64,000 nucleotides of DNA. It comes from PFJX01 sp964393825 (lineage in GTDB: Bacteria > Pseudomonadota > Gammaproteobacteria > Burkholderiales > Thiobacillaceae). Where the stretch lies: assembly GCA_964393825.1 (NCBI GenBank), contig CAYMUY010000005.1:60624-124623 (forward strand), in the 5' to 3' direction. The notes beneath the pieces are model-generated. The model saw only the letters and a program-made list of their open reading frames with translations. It was not told where the DNA came from and searched no databases. Shown one piece after another: positions 38,131-46,308 of the stretch. Position 1 is the first letter of the stretch. The number at the start of each line of letters is the position of its first letter. The translations under genes and the position numbers were made by a program.

Positions 38131-38616
38131 TCAATCCCGGAAGTTCTGGTACTGCAGGGGGAAGTCGGTGATCGACTTTTTCATCAGGGCGATGACCTCC
38201 TGCAGGACATCCCGCTTGGCGCCCTGCACCCGCACGCTTTCGCCCTGGATGCTGGCGGTGACCTTGAGCTTGGAATCCTTGATCAGTTTCACCACCTTCT
38301 TGCACAACTCGGTTTCCAGGCCGTGCTTCACCGTGGTGACGCGCTTCACCTTGTTGCCGGAGACCTTCTCGCTCTTGCCGATATCCAGGCAGCGGACGTC
38401 GACGCCACGCTTGGCCAGCTTGCCGTTCAGCACCTCCTGAACCTGATCCAGCTTGAAGTCGTCGTCGGCGAACACGGTCAGGACGTATTCCGCCTGCTCG
38501 ACGCGGGCATCGGAGCCCTTGAAATCGAAGCGGTTGCTGACTTCCTTGTTGGCCTGCTCGACCGCGTTCTTGACTTCGGTCTTGTCCACTTCGGAGACGA
38601 TGTCGAATGAGGGCAT
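38131..38616 (-). CDS. yajQ: YajQ-family nucleotide-binding protein
   Basis: 161 residues, full family length. Two ferredoxin-like halves: MPSFDIVSEVD at the start, RFDFKGSDA, and VRVQGAKRDVLQEVIALMK near the end. Known members bind c-di-GMP in Xanthomonas (XC_3703) and tRNA or nucleotides in other species, so a c-di-GMP effector role would fit this window, but cannot be shown from sequence. Convergent with minE across a perfect hairpin; recN lies 23 bases upstream on the same strand. Confidence 0.95.
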   Translation of the reverse strand: MPSFDIVSEVDKTEVKNAVEQANKEVSNRFDFKGSDARVEQAEYVLTVFADDDFKLDQVQEVLNGKLAKRGVDVRCLDIGKSEKVSGNKVKRVTTVKHGLETELCKKVVKLIKDSKLKVTASIQGESVRVQGAKRDVLQEVIALMKKSITDFPLQYQNFRD

Positions 38617-38639
38617 GTGGATTTCCTTGGTAATGTGAT

Positions 38640-40298
38640 TCAGACGCGACCGCGCAGCATTTCGCCGGCATGGTCGCGCGTGGCTTCAGTGAGTGTCACT
38701 CCGCCCAGCATGCGGGCGACTTCTTCGATACGGGCCTCGGCATCCAGCCTGACGACGCGCGAGAGGGCATGGCCCTCGCGGGTGCGCTTGCTGACCTGGT
38801 AGTGCTGGGCGGCGCGGGCGGCGACCTGCGGCAGGTGGGTGACGCAAAGCACCTGGCGGCTCTGGCCCAGGTCGGCAAGCAGGCGGCCGACGATTTCCGC
38901 GACGCCACCGCCGATGCCGGAATCGACTTCGTCGAAGATCAGGGTGGGGGCGCCGGAGACGCTGGAGAGCACGGTCTGCAAGGCCAGGCCGATACGCGAG
39001 AGCTCGCCGCCGGAGGCGGTTTTCGCCAACGGTTTCAGGCTCTGGCCGGCATGTGGGGAGACGCGGAACTCGACCTCCTCCAGGCCGTGCGCGGCGGCTT
39101 CCCCGGGAAGCAGCGCCGCCTCGAAGGCGCCGCCCGCCATGGCGAGTTGCTGCATGGCGGCGCTGACCGCCTTGTCCAGGCGGTGGGCGGCTTCACCGCG
39201 TTGTTGCGTGAGCTTGCCGGCCCGCTTCCGGTAGTCGGCTTCGGCCGCCGCCTCGTCGCGCTTGAGCGCTTCCAGGTCGCCGGCGGCGCCGAGCTCCTGG
39301 AGTTGCGCGCGGGCTTCGGCAAGGTGTGACGGAATGTCTTCCGGGCGGATGCGGAACTTGCGGGCGGCGTCCTGCACGGCGGCAATGCGCGCCTCGGCCT
39401 CGGCAAGCGCGCGCGGATCGAGGTCGACCCGCTCGGCGTAGCGGGTGAGTTCGCGCGCGGCTTCCTGGAGGGTGTCGGCCGCGCTTTCCAGCATGCCGAG
39501 GGCATCCCCCAGGCCCGGGTCGATTTCGGCGAGTTCGCCCAGTCTGCCGCGGCCATCACGCAGACGGGCGAGGACACAGTCGCCATCGTCGTCGAGCAGC
39601 GCGGCGGTGGCCTGGGAGCCGGCGAGCAGGTCGGCGGCATGGGCCAGACGGCGATGCTCTTCCAGGGTGGCGGCCCAGTCATCCGGACTGAATGCCAGGG
39701 CGGTGAGTTCGTTGACTGTCCAGTTCAGACGTTCGCGCTCGGCGGCCTGTTCGCCGGCATGGCTTTCCGCGTTCTCGCGCCGCGCGCGGGCGCCGCGCCA
39801 GGCACGAAAGGCATCCGCGACTTCGGCGGCCAGCGGACCGGCACTGGCATAGGCGTCGAGCAGGCGACGCTGTTCGACGCTTTTCAGCAGGGAGTAATGG
39901 GCATGCTGGCCGTGGATGTCGACCAGATGCTCGCCCGCCGCCTTGAGCTGCTGGGCGGTGGCGGCGCGACCGTTGATGAAGGCGCGGGAGCGCCCTCCCG
40001 CCTCGATCACCCGCCGCAGCAGGAGCACGCCCTCCTCGCCCGCCAGGTCGTTTTCCTCCAGCCAGGTGGCGAGTTCGGCCGGGCCATCGAGCGAGAACTC
40101 CGCCGCCACCTCGGCGCGCTGCGTGCCTTCGCGGACCACGCCGGCATCGGCGCGCTCGCCGAGGACCAGGGAAAGCGCGTCGAGCAGGATGGACTTGCCG
40201 GCGCCGGTCTCGCCGGTGAGTACGGAAAAGCCCGCCTGGAACTCCAGCTCCAGGCGATCGACCAGGACGAAATCGGTGAGGGTCAGGCTAAGCAGCAT
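38640..40298 (-). CDS. recN: DNA repair ATPase RecN
   Basis: 552 residues. SMC-like protein that holds DNA during double-strand break repair. Walker A GETGAGKSIL near the N terminus, long coiled-coil arms rich in Ala/Glu/Arg in the middle, signature TASGGELSRIGLALQ and Walker B LIFDEVDSGIGG near the C terminus. It lies downstream of nadK on the same strand, a common betaproteobacterial neighbourhood with hrcA. Confidence 0.97.
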   Translation of the reverse strand: MLLSLTLTDFVLVDRLELEFQAGFSVLTGETGAGKSILLDALSLVLGERADAGVVREGTQRAEVAAEFSLDGPAELATWLEENDLAGEEGVLLLRRVIEAGGRSRAFINGRAATAQQLKAAGEHLVDIHGQHAHYSLLKSVEQRRLLDAYASAGPLAAEVADAFRAWRGARARRENAESHAGEQAAERERLNWTVNELTALAFSPDDWAATLEEHRRLAHAADLLAGSQATAALLDDDGDCVLARLRDGRGRLGELAEIDPGLGDALGMLESAADTLQEAARELTRYAERVDLDPRALAEAEARIAAVQDAARKFRIRPEDIPSHLAEARAQLQELGAAGDLEALKRDEAAAEADYRKRAGKLTQQRGEAAHRLDKAVSAAMQQLAMAGGAFEAALLPGEAAAHGLEEVEFRVSPHAGQSLKPLAKTASGGELSRIGLALQTVLSSVSGAPTLIFDEVDSGIGGGVAEIVGRLLADLGQSRQVLCVTHLPQVAARAAQHYQVSKRTREGHALSRVVRLDAEARIEEVARMLGGVTLTEATRDHAGEMLRGRV

Positions 40299-40355
40299 GG
40301 CTGGGGCTCCTGGAGCGCGGGCGGGCCCGGGAGGATACCGTCCCCGAGGGGCGCA

Positions 40356-40368
40356 ACGCCGGCGCTAC
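40356..40368. repeat. Short relative of the 33721 repeat between nadK and recN
   Basis: ACGCCGGCGCTAC (40356-40368) is identical to the last 13 bases of the right arm at 33754-33766. The matching left arm is missing. It lies in the 76-base gap between recN and nadK, which otherwise shows nothing recognisable. Confidence 0.45.
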
Positions 40369-40374
40369 AGGGGA

Positions 40375-41247
40375 TCAAAGCTTCTCCCCCCAGTGCAGTT
40401 TCTGCCGGAGGGTGTCGTAGTAGTTGTGGCCGATGGGATGGAGCAGGCGCACGGTGTTGCGCGCGCGCTGGATCACCACCCGGTCGCCGATCTTGAGGTC
40501 TGCATGTTGCTGGCCGTCGAAGTGGACGCGGGCGTCGTCGGCGTGGATCACGTTGATCTCGATCTCGGAGTGGCTGTTCACGGCGATGGGCCGCGCCGAC
40601 AGGGTATGCGGGCAGATCGGCACCAGCACCACCGCTTCCAGGGTGGGATGCAGGATCGGGCCGCCGCCCGAGAGGGCATAGGCGGTGGAACCGGTGGGTG
40701 AGGCCACCACCAGGCCGTCGGCGCGCTGGCTGTAGACGAACTGGTTGTCGATGTAGACCTCGAATTCGATCAGCCGGCCCAGGGTGCTCTTGCTCACCAC
40801 CACGTCGTTGAAGGCATAGGCGGCGATCAGCACATCGTCGGCGCGCTCGACGCTGGACATCAACATGATCCGCTCCTCCGCCACATACTGGCCGGAGAGC
40901 ATTTCATCCAGGGTGGAGAACATGGTGTCGATGGACACGTCCGCGAGAAAACCGAGGCGGCCCTGATTGACGCCGATCAGCGGCACGCGATGATCGACCA
41001 GCGCGCGCGCGATATTGAGCAGGGTGCCGTCACCGCCCAGGACGATGGCCAAATCCGCCACCGCGCCCATTTCACTCAGGGGCGCCACCGGATATTCGCA
41101 GGTCTCGCAGGCTTCCGCCGTGTGCGCGGTAATCATCACCTCATGCCCGCGCTTTCTGAGATAGTCCGCCAGACGCAACAAAGAACCGGCGCTGCCGGGT
41201 CGGTTATATTTGCCCACCAGGGCTATGGTCTTGAAATCTGAATTCAT
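40375..41247 (-). CDS. nadK: NAD kinase
   Basis: 290 residues. Phosphorylates NAD to NADP in the cytoplasm. The signature GGDGT is in IVLGGDGTLLN; the second conserved part is GSTAYALSGGGPILHP, with LVVASPT before it. Start ATG 41247 gives MNSDFKTIALVGKYNRPG, typical of the family. Upstream on the minus strand a TATAAT lies only nine bases from the ATG, implying a very short leader. Divergent from hrcA. Confidence 0.97.
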   Translation of the reverse strand: MNSDFKTIALVGKYNRPGSAGSLLRLADYLRKRGHEVMITAHTAEACETCEYPVAPLSEMGAVADLAIVLGGDGTLLNIARALVDHRVPLIGVNQGRLGFLADVSIDTMFSTLDEMLSGQYVAEERIMLMSSVERADDVLIAAYAFNDVVVSKSTLGRLIEFEVYIDNQFVYSQRADGLVVASPTGSTAYALSGGGPILHPTLEAVVLVPICPHTLSARPIAVNSHSEIEINVIHADDARVHFDGQQHADLKIGDRVVIQRARNTVRLLHPIGHNYYDTLRQKLHWGEKL

Positions 41248-41255
41248 GGCGTGAA

Positions 41256-41261
41256 ATTATA
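41256..41261 (-). promoter_or_regulatory. Perfect -10 hexamer before nadK
   Basis: TATAAT on the minus strand (41261-41256). With a 17-base spacer the -35 would be GGCGAA, which is poor. If used, transcription would begin about at 41249, two bases before the ATG, so the message would be leaderless or nearly so. Confidence 0.4.
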
Positions 41262-41271
41262 GCCGTCCTCT

Positions 41272-41342
41272 CAAGTCGTTCGCCGGGCCGCCCCAAGAAC
41301 GACTTGCCCCCCTCGGGGGGCGACTCGGGTGTATTTCCCGAG
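41272..41342. repeat. Three successive hairpins in the nadK-hrcA gap
   Basis: Three inverted repeats lie end to end: CAAGTCGTTC/GAACGACTTG (41272-41281, 41297-41306), GCCCCCC/GGGGGGC (41306-41321, two-base loop) and CTCGGG/CCCGAG (41324-41342, seven-base loop). None is followed by a T-tract. They would fold in the leader of hrcA. No CIRCE element (TTAGCACTC-N9-GAGTGCTAA) is present. Confidence 0.6.
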
Positions 41343-41374
41343 CCGGGGGCTCAATCAACCTCCTGACACCCGCC

Positions 41375-42394
41375 ATGCTCAACGACCGTGCCCGTCTCCT
41401 GCTCAAGTTCCTCGTCGAACGCTATATCGAAGACGGCCAGCCCGTTGGCTCGCGCACCCTGTCCAAACACACCGGGCTGAATCTTTCACCCGCGTCGATC
41501 CGCAACGTGATGGCCGATCTGGAAGAAGGCGGCTTCATCTCCAGCCCCCATACATCCGCCGGGCGCATTCCCACCGCGCGCGGCTATCGACTGTTCGTTG
41601 ACACGCTGCTGACGGTCAAGCCACTGCGGCAGGGCGAAGTCCGTCAGATCGAATCCACTCTGGCGCCCAACGACCCGCAACAATTGGTCAACGCCGCCTC
41701 GCACCTGCTGGCCGAACTTTCCGCCTATGCCGGCGTGGTGCTGACGCCGAAGCGGCGCAACCTGGGCCTGCGCCAGATCGAATTCCTGAGCCTGTCGGAC
41801 AAGCGCCTCCTGCTCATCATGGTCACCGCCGAGGGCGAAGTGCAGAACCGCGTGATCGTCACCGACCGCCCTTACGCACCGGGCGAACTGGTGCGCGCCG
41901 CCAATTATTTCAACCAGCACTTCGCCGGTTACTCTTTCGAGCAGGTGCAGCCACGCCTGGCCAGGGAACTGGCACAGCTCAAATCGGACATCAGCCAGCT
42001 CATGGAAGCGGTGGTCAATGTCGGCACCGAGGCGTTCAGCGGGGTCGGCAAGGAATACGTGCTGTCGGGCGAGCGCAACCTGCTCGGCACCCCCGACCTG
42101 TTCTCCAACATGGGCCGATTGCGTGAACTGTTCGGCCTGTTCGAGCAGAAGACCGAGCTCATGCAACTGCTCGACGTCAGTCATGCCGCGAGTGGCGTGC
42201 AACTGTTCATTGGCGCCGAATCGGGCGTCGCCCCCCTCGACGAATGCAGCGTCATCGCCGCGCCCTACGAGGTGGATGGCGAAGTGGTCGGCACCCTCGG
42301 CGTCATCGGCCCCACCCGCATGGCCTATGAACGGGTGATCCCCATCGTCGACATCACTGCCAAACTGCTGTCGAACGCGCTTTCGTATCACTGA
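41375..42394 (+). CDS. hrcA: Heat-inducible transcription repressor HrcA
   Basis: 339 residues. Repressor of class I heat-shock genes (groESL, dnaK) through the CIRCE operator, with GroEL as co-factor. The N-terminal winged helix is ARLLLKFLVERYIEDGQPVG to HTSAGRIPTARGYR; the C-terminal part has GELVRAANYFNQHFAG and GVIGPTRMAYERVIP. The operators it binds are outside the window. hemH follows 70 bases downstream after an inverted repeat. Confidence 0.97.
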   Translation: MLNDRARLLLKFLVERYIEDGQPVGSRTLSKHTGLNLSPASIRNVMADLEEGGFISSPHTSAGRIPTARGYRLFVDTLLTVKPLRQGEVRQIESTLAPNDPQQLVNAASHLLAELSAYAGVVLTPKRRNLGLRQIEFLSLSDKRLLLIMVTAEGEVQNRVIVTDRPYAPGELVRAANYFNQHFAGYSFEQVQPRLARELAQLKSDISQLMEAVVNVGTEAFSGVGKEYVLSGERNLLGTPDLFSNMGRLRELFGLFEQKTELMQLLDVSHAASGVQLFIGAESGVAPLDECSVIAAPYEVDGEVVGTLGVIGPTRMAYERVIPIVDITAKLLSNALSYH

Positions 42395-42409
42395 AGAAAG
42401 TTTGCCGTT

Positions 42410-42459
42410 GGCAGCTGGCAGTCGGCAGAATCCCTCCCAACCGCCAACTGCCAGCTGCC
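42410..42459. repeat. 17-bp inverted repeat between hrcA and hemH
   Basis: GGCAGCTGGCAGTCGGC (42410-42426) pairs with GCCAACTGCCAGCTGCC (42443-42459) with one mismatch and a 16-base loop. It ends five bases before the hemH start, so in RNA it would place a stem directly before the start codon. Confidence 0.7.
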
Positions 42460-42464
42460 TACCG

Positions 42465-43571
42465 ATGACTTTTTATTTTCCTGAACCGCCTTACAAACAT
42501 GACCAGCCCGCCCGTGTCGGCGTCCTGCTGATCAACCTGGGCACACCCGAGGCGCCCACCGCGGCGGCGGTGCGCCCCTATCTCAAGGAATTTCTCTCCG
42601 ACCGGCGGGTGGTGGAGATACCCCGCGCGATCTGGTGGCTGATCCTCAATGGCATCATCCTCAACACCCGCCCGAAGCAATCGGCCGAGAAATACGCCTC
42701 GATCTGGCGCGCCGAGGGCTCCCCGCTCAAGGTGTATACGGAGCGCATGGCGAAGCTGCTCAAGGGCCAATTGGGCGAGCGCCTGAATCAACCCGTGCGG
42801 GTGGACTACGCCATGCGCTACGGCCAACCGAGCGTCGCGGACAAGATCGCGACGATGAAGGCGGAGGGTGTCGACCGTCTGCTGGTCGTACCGCTCTACC
42901 CGCAATATGCCGCCAGCAGCACCGGCTCCGCCCTGGATGCGGTCTGGCAGACCCTGCTCCACACCCGCAACCCTCCGGAAATCCGCGCGATCAAGCATTT
43001 CCACGACCATAGCGGGTACATCGCCGCGCTGCGCCAGAGCGTCGAAGCCTACTGGGCGGAGCATGGCCGACCCGACAAGCTGGTACTGAGTTTCCATGGC
43101 ACCCCGCGCCGTTCGCTCGATCTGGGCGACCCCTACCATTGCGAGTGCCGCAAGACCGGCCGCCTGCTGGCCCAGGCGCTGGGACTCGCTCCCGAGCAAT
43201 TCCTGGTCACCTTCCAGTCACGCTTCGGCCGCGCCGAGTGGCTGCAACCCTATACCGCCGCCACCCTGGAAGAACTCGGCCGCCAGAAGACGCAACGCGT
43301 CGATGTGCTCTGCCCCGGGTTCACCGCCGACTGCCTGGAAACCCTGGAAGAGATCGCCATGGAGGGAAAAACCACCTTCCTCAATGCCGGCGGCGGCGAA
43401 TTCCGCTACATCCCCGCGCTCAACGATCGCCCCCTCTGGATCAACGCCCTCGCCGACCTCACCCAGGAGCATCTGGCGGAATGGATCGACGCCTCCTGGA
43501 GCGACGTTGCGGAAAAACAGGAAGGGCAGGAAAGACGTCATCTGGCCCTCGCCCTGGGGGCCAAGAAATAG
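42465..43571 (+). CDS. hemH: Ferrochelatase
   Basis: 368 residues. Inserts Fe(II) into protoporphyrin IX, the last step of heme synthesis. Conserved parts: VLLINLGTPEAPT, DYAMRYGQPSV, YPQYAASSTGSALD, the metal-site His in LSFHGTPRRS, TFQSRFGRAEWLQPYT and CPGFTADCLETLEEI. ATG 42465 is preferred to the frame opening at 42402, which would encode the inverted repeat. It precedes the cytochrome genes, whose product needs heme. Confidence 0.97.
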   Translation: MTFYFPEPPYKHDQPARVGVLLINLGTPEAPTAAAVRPYLKEFLSDRRVVEIPRAIWWLILNGIILNTRPKQSAEKYASIWRAEGSPLKVYTERMAKLLKGQLGERLNQPVRVDYAMRYGQPSVADKIATMKAEGVDRLLVVPLYPQYAASSTGSALDAVWQTLLHTRNPPEIRAIKHFHDHSGYIAALRQSVEAYWAEHGRPDKLVLSFHGTPRRSLDLGDPYHCECRKTGRLLAQALGLAPEQFLVTFQSRFGRAEWLQPYTAATLEELGRQKTQRVDVLCPGFTADCLETLEEIAMEGKTTFLNAGGGEFRYIPALNDRPLWINALADLTQEHLAEWIDASWSDVAEKQEGQERRHLALALGAKK

Positions 43572-43572
43572 C

Positions 43573-43600
43573 GCAAACCCGCGCCAATATTAGGGTTTGC
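43573..43600 (+). terminator. Hairpin after hemH
   Basis: GCAAACCC (43573-43580) pairs with GGGTTTGC (43593-43600) over a 12-base loop right after the hemH stop, followed by TTGTTG. This may be a weak intrinsic terminator. Confidence 0.4.
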
Positions 43601-43606
43601 TTGTTG

Positions 43607-43649
43607 ACTGGTATGTTTTGACCGGCAACAATCCGCCCGCCATACCAGT
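43607..43649. promoter_or_regulatory. Inverted repeat upstream of the flavocytochrome genes
   Basis: ACTGGTATG (43607-43615) and CATACCAGT (43641-43649) are exact inverted copies separated by 25 bases and end just before the FNR-type box. It may bind a dimeric regulator or form RNA structure. A further perfect palindrome TCGGCTC/GAGCCGA lies at 43666-43685. Confidence 0.4.
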
Positions 43650-43650
43650 A

Positions 43651-43664
43651 TTGATCCAGGTCAA
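43651..43664 (+). promoter_or_regulatory. FNR/Anr-type binding site upstream of fccAB
   Basis: TTGATCCAGGTCAA matches the consensus TTGAT-N4-ATCAA in 9 of 10 positions. Its centre is 87 bases before the cytochrome start codon. A GATACA-like -10 at 43684-43689 would place it near -41.5, as at class II FNR promoters. This suggests control by oxygen. Confidence 0.6.
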
Positions 43665-43744
43665 CTCGGCTCCGGGACGAGCCGATACACCCTGAACTTT
43701 GGCAAACCTGGGTGGGTGACCATTTTTTTCTCCTGGAGGAGCTC

Positions 43745-44044
43745 ATGAAGAAATCTCTCGCTTTGACCCTGCTGATCGCGGGTGCGCTGGGCGCCGTCGC
43801 TTCGGCCCACGCTGATCCGCGCGCCCGTTTCATGGCCGCGAACTGTGCCTACTGCCATGGTCCCGATGGCCACAGCCGCGGCGCCATCCCGAGCCTGGCC
43901 GGGCTCGAAGCCAAATACTTCGTCGACCAGATGAAGGCTTTCCGCGACGGCAGCCGTCCCGCCACGGTGATGCAGAAGCACGCCATGGGCTACACCGAAG
44001 CCGAGTACGAAGTGCTGGGCAAGTGGTTCGAATCCCATAAATAA
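43745..44044 (+). CDS. fccA: Monoheme c-type cytochrome, subunit of flavocytochrome c sulfide dehydrogenase
   Basis: 99 residues with a Sec signal peptide (about 1-22, ending SAHA). One heme-binding motif CAYCH in ANCAYCHGPDGHS, with probable axial Met in TVMQKHAMGY. Its size matches the small cytochrome subunit (FccA/SoxE-like) that accepts electrons from the flavoprotein encoded just downstream. GGAGG at 43735-43739 supports ATG 43745 over the GTG at 43712. The upstream region carries an FNR-type site. A tRNA-like GGTTCGAATCC string in its 3' end is coding sequence. Confidence 0.85.
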   Translation: MKKSLALTLLIAGALGAVASAHADPRARFMAANCAYCHGPDGHSRGAIPSLAGLEAKYFVDQMKAFRDGSRPATVMQKHAMGYTEAEYEVLGKWFESHK

Positions 44045-44065
44045 CGGACGATAAGGAAGAGAAAC

Positions 44066-45394
44066 ATGACTATTGATCGCCGCGAATTTCTGAAAGTCTC
44101 CGCCGGTGCCGCGGGTGCAGTCACCCTCTCCGGCCTCGCCGGTTGCGCCTCCACCAGCGTCGCAAGCGCCAAGCCCAAGGTCGTCGTCGTCGGCGCCGGC
44201 TTCGGCGGCTCGACCTTCGCCCGCTACATGAAGACCTGGGCGCCCCAGTCCGAAGTCACCGTCATCGAACCCAATCCCGTCTTCACCTCCTGCCCGTTCT
44301 CGAACACGGTTCTGGCCGGCACCAACAAGATGGAAGACATCGAGATGCCCTACGATCACGTCAAGAAGATCGTGGACAACTGGGTCGCCGACATGGTCAC
44401 CGCCATCGACACCGGCAAGCGCACCGTCACCACCGCCGGCGGCAAGACCTTCGCCTATGACCGCCTGGTCCTGGCCGGTGGTATCGAACTGCTGTTCGAC
44501 AAGGTCCAGGGCTATGACGCCGAAGCGCAGAAGACCATCAAGCACGCCTGGAAGGCCGGCCGCGACCAGACCGGTGTCCTGCGCCAGCAACTGGAAGCCA
44601 TGCCCGATGGCGGCACCTTCGTGATGTCCGTGCCGATGTCGCCGTACCGCTGCCCCCCCGGCCCCTACGAGCGCGCCTGCCAGGTCGCCACCTACTTCAA
44701 GAAGGCCAAGCCCAAGTCCAAGATCATCGTGCTCGACGGCAACCCGGATATCGCCTCCAAGAAAGGCCTGTTCCTGGCTGCATGGAAGAAGCATTACGGC
44801 TACGGCACCGCCGACAGCATGATCGACTACCGCCCGAACAACATGCCGCGTGCCGTCGACGCCAAGAAGATGACCGTCGGCACCGAGTTCGACGATGTCA
44901 AGGGTGATGTCATCAACGTCGTGCCGCCAATGCGCGCCGCCACCGTCTGCGGCCTGGCCGGTGTGCGTAACGGCAACAACGGCAACTGGTGCGCGATCGA
45001 CTACCTGACCTTCGAATCGAAGGACGTGCCCAACATCCACATCCTCGGCGACTCCGCCCTGACCAACTTCCCGAAGTCGGGCTCCGTGGCGAACAACACC
45101 GGCAAGATGTGCGCCTACGCCCTGTCGGAAATATTTGCCGGGCGTCAGCCGGATCCGTCACCCGTCGTCACCAACACCTGCTACTCCGCCGGTTCCGACA
45201 GTGTCGCCTTCCACGTGGCCACCGTGTTCCGCTGGGATGCCGAGAAGAAGGCCCTGGTGCCGCCGAAGGGTGCCAACGGCGTCTCCAAGGAAGAAAGCGA
45301 ACTGGAAATGGCCTACATGGAATCCTGGGCCAAGAACGTCTGGTCCGATACCCTGGGCCTGCCGGAGAACTACAACTTCACCGCCAAGGGCTGA
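44066..45394 (+). CDS. fccB: Flavocytochrome c sulfide dehydrogenase, flavoprotein subunit (FccB/SoxF)
   Basis: 442 residues. Periplasmic FAD enzyme oxidising sulfide and passing electrons to the cytochrome subunit. A Tat signal (DRREFLK, then a hydrophobic stretch to about 30) is followed by the FAD-binding motif VVVVGAGFGGS. The redox disulfide cysteines are visible in PYRCPPGPYERA and NWCAIDYLTFES; a further Cys lies in FTSCPFSN. The C-terminal part has HILGDSALTNFPKSG and the sulfide-dehydrogenase domain. AAGGAAGAG precedes the start. Ends at a strong terminator, so fccAB forms a two-gene unit. Family members in sulfur oxidisers support a lithotrophic lifestyle. Confidence 0.88.
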   Translation: MTIDRREFLKVSAGAAGAVTLSGLAGCASTSVASAKPKVVVVGAGFGGSTFARYMKTWAPQSEVTVIEPNPVFTSCPFSNTVLAGTNKMEDIEMPYDHVKKIVDNWVADMVTAIDTGKRTVTTAGGKTFAYDRLVLAGGIELLFDKVQGYDAEAQKTIKHAWKAGRDQTGVLRQQLEAMPDGGTFVMSVPMSPYRCPPGPYERACQVATYFKKAKPKSKIIVLDGNPDIASKKGLFLAAWKKHYGYGTADSMIDYRPNNMPRAVDAKKMTVGTEFDDVKGDVINVVPPMRAATVCGLAGVRNGNNGNWCAIDYLTFESKDVPNIHILGDSALTNFPKSGSVANNTGKMCAYALSEIFAGRQPDPSPVVTNTCYSAGSDSVAFHVATVFRWDAEKKALVPPKGANGVSKEESELEMAYMESWAKNVWSDTLGLPENYNFTAKG

Positions 45395-45416
45395 AGCAGC
45401 TGACGGGTGTGTCGTG

Positions 45417-45443
45417 AAAGGGGCCTTCGGGCCCCTTTTTTTT
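45417..45443 (+). terminator. Strong rho-independent terminator after fccB
   Basis: AAAGGGGCC (45417-45425), loop TTCG, GGCCCCTTT (45430-45438) and a run of T's. A UUCG tetraloop closed by a GC stem with a U-tract is a textbook intrinsic terminator. Confidence 0.93.
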
Positions 45444-45534
45444 CAGGTCGCAATGGTTCGTCATTCCGGCCGCGGCTGTTCCGGTGAATTCCCGGCCCCC
45501 CCGCATCAACGGGCGGCCCACCGCTGCCGCATGG

Positions 45535-46296
45535 CTATAACTCGAACCGCATCCCTTCTTCCAGCGCCCGCACCCGCCCCGGTAACTGGGCTTCCAACTC
45601 GGCCATGATGCCGGCCTCGCCACCGGGTTTGAGATGAGTGATCCAGACCGAGGGTTCAGGACGCAGCAGCGCGAGGTCCCCGGCAAGGGTATCCGGACAA
45701 TAGTGCTTGGACGCGTGCGCGACATCCTTTTGTGCATTGGCGAAGGAACATTCAACGATGAGGTGCTCGAGGTCTGCGGTCTCGTCGGCCAGTTCCCAGA
45801 GTGGGGCATGGCTGCTGGTGTCGCCTGAAAACAGCAGGCTCCCCTGCGGACCCCGCAACAGATACCCCACCGCCGGTACCACATGGTTGGCCGGGATGGC
45901 GGTGATGACCCGATCGCCCAGGCGCAGCGGTTCGCCGATCACCAACGGCGCGTAGCGCAGGAAAGGCGACTCGACACTGGGAATCCGCGAGAAATCCGGC
46001 CAGATGCGCCAGTTGAACAGGTGGTCCTTGAGGATTTGCAGCACCTCCGGCAGGGCATGCAGCACCAGGGCGTGACCGCGCTCGCCCGCGACGCTGTCCA
46101 GCAACAGCGGCAGACACAGGATATGGTCGAGGTGGGAGTGGGTCAGGAAGACGTGATCCACTTTCGCCAGCGCCTCGCGACTGAGGCGGGTGACGCCGGT
46201 ACCGGCATCCAGCAGGATGTCGTCGTCGATGAGAAAAGTCGTGGTGTGACGGCCATCGCCGATACCACCCGAACAACCCAGCACATTGATATTCAT
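45535..46296 (-). CDS. Class II cyclic-nucleotide phosphodiesterase, metallo-beta-lactamase fold
   Basis: 253 residues. The zinc site motif is THSHLDHILCLPLLLDS, as in class II cAMP phosphodiesterases; other ligands are probably in IPANH, LLFSGDTSSH and WITHLKPGG. Likely reaction: hydrolysis of 3',5'-cAMP to 5'-AMP, in the cytoplasm since no signal peptide is seen. The CHASE2 adenylate cyclase gene lies 12 bases upstream in the same direction, so synthesis and breakdown of cAMP are encoded together. Last gene of the minus-strand run; convergent with fccAB. Confidence 0.88.
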   Translation of the reverse strand: MNINVLGCSGGIGDGRHTTTFLIDDDILLDAGTGVTRLSREALAKVDHVFLTHSHLDHILCLPLLLDSVAGERGHALVLHALPEVLQILKDHLFNWRIWPDFSRIPSVESPFLRYAPLVIGEPLRLGDRVITAIPANHVVPAVGYLLRGPQGSLLFSGDTSSHAPLWELADETADLEHLIVECSFANAQKDVAHASKHYCPDTLAGDLALLRPEPSVWITHLKPGGEAGIMAELEAQLPGRVRALEEGMRFEL

Positions 46297-46308
46297 GTTT
46301 CCGGCGGC

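Noticed and set aside
41272..41342. Tandem hairpins as a CRISPR array
   Set aside because: The three stems have different sequences and there are no repeat-spacer units or cas genes.
41248..41374. CIRCE operator upstream of hrcA
   Set aside because: No TTAGCACTC-N9-GAGTGCTAA or near match; the inverted repeats present have other sequences.
44025..44035. GGTTCGAATCC, identical to a tRNA T-arm motif
   Set aside because: It encodes the last residues of the cytochrome (WFES), and no acceptor stem, anticodon arm or D arm can be built around it.
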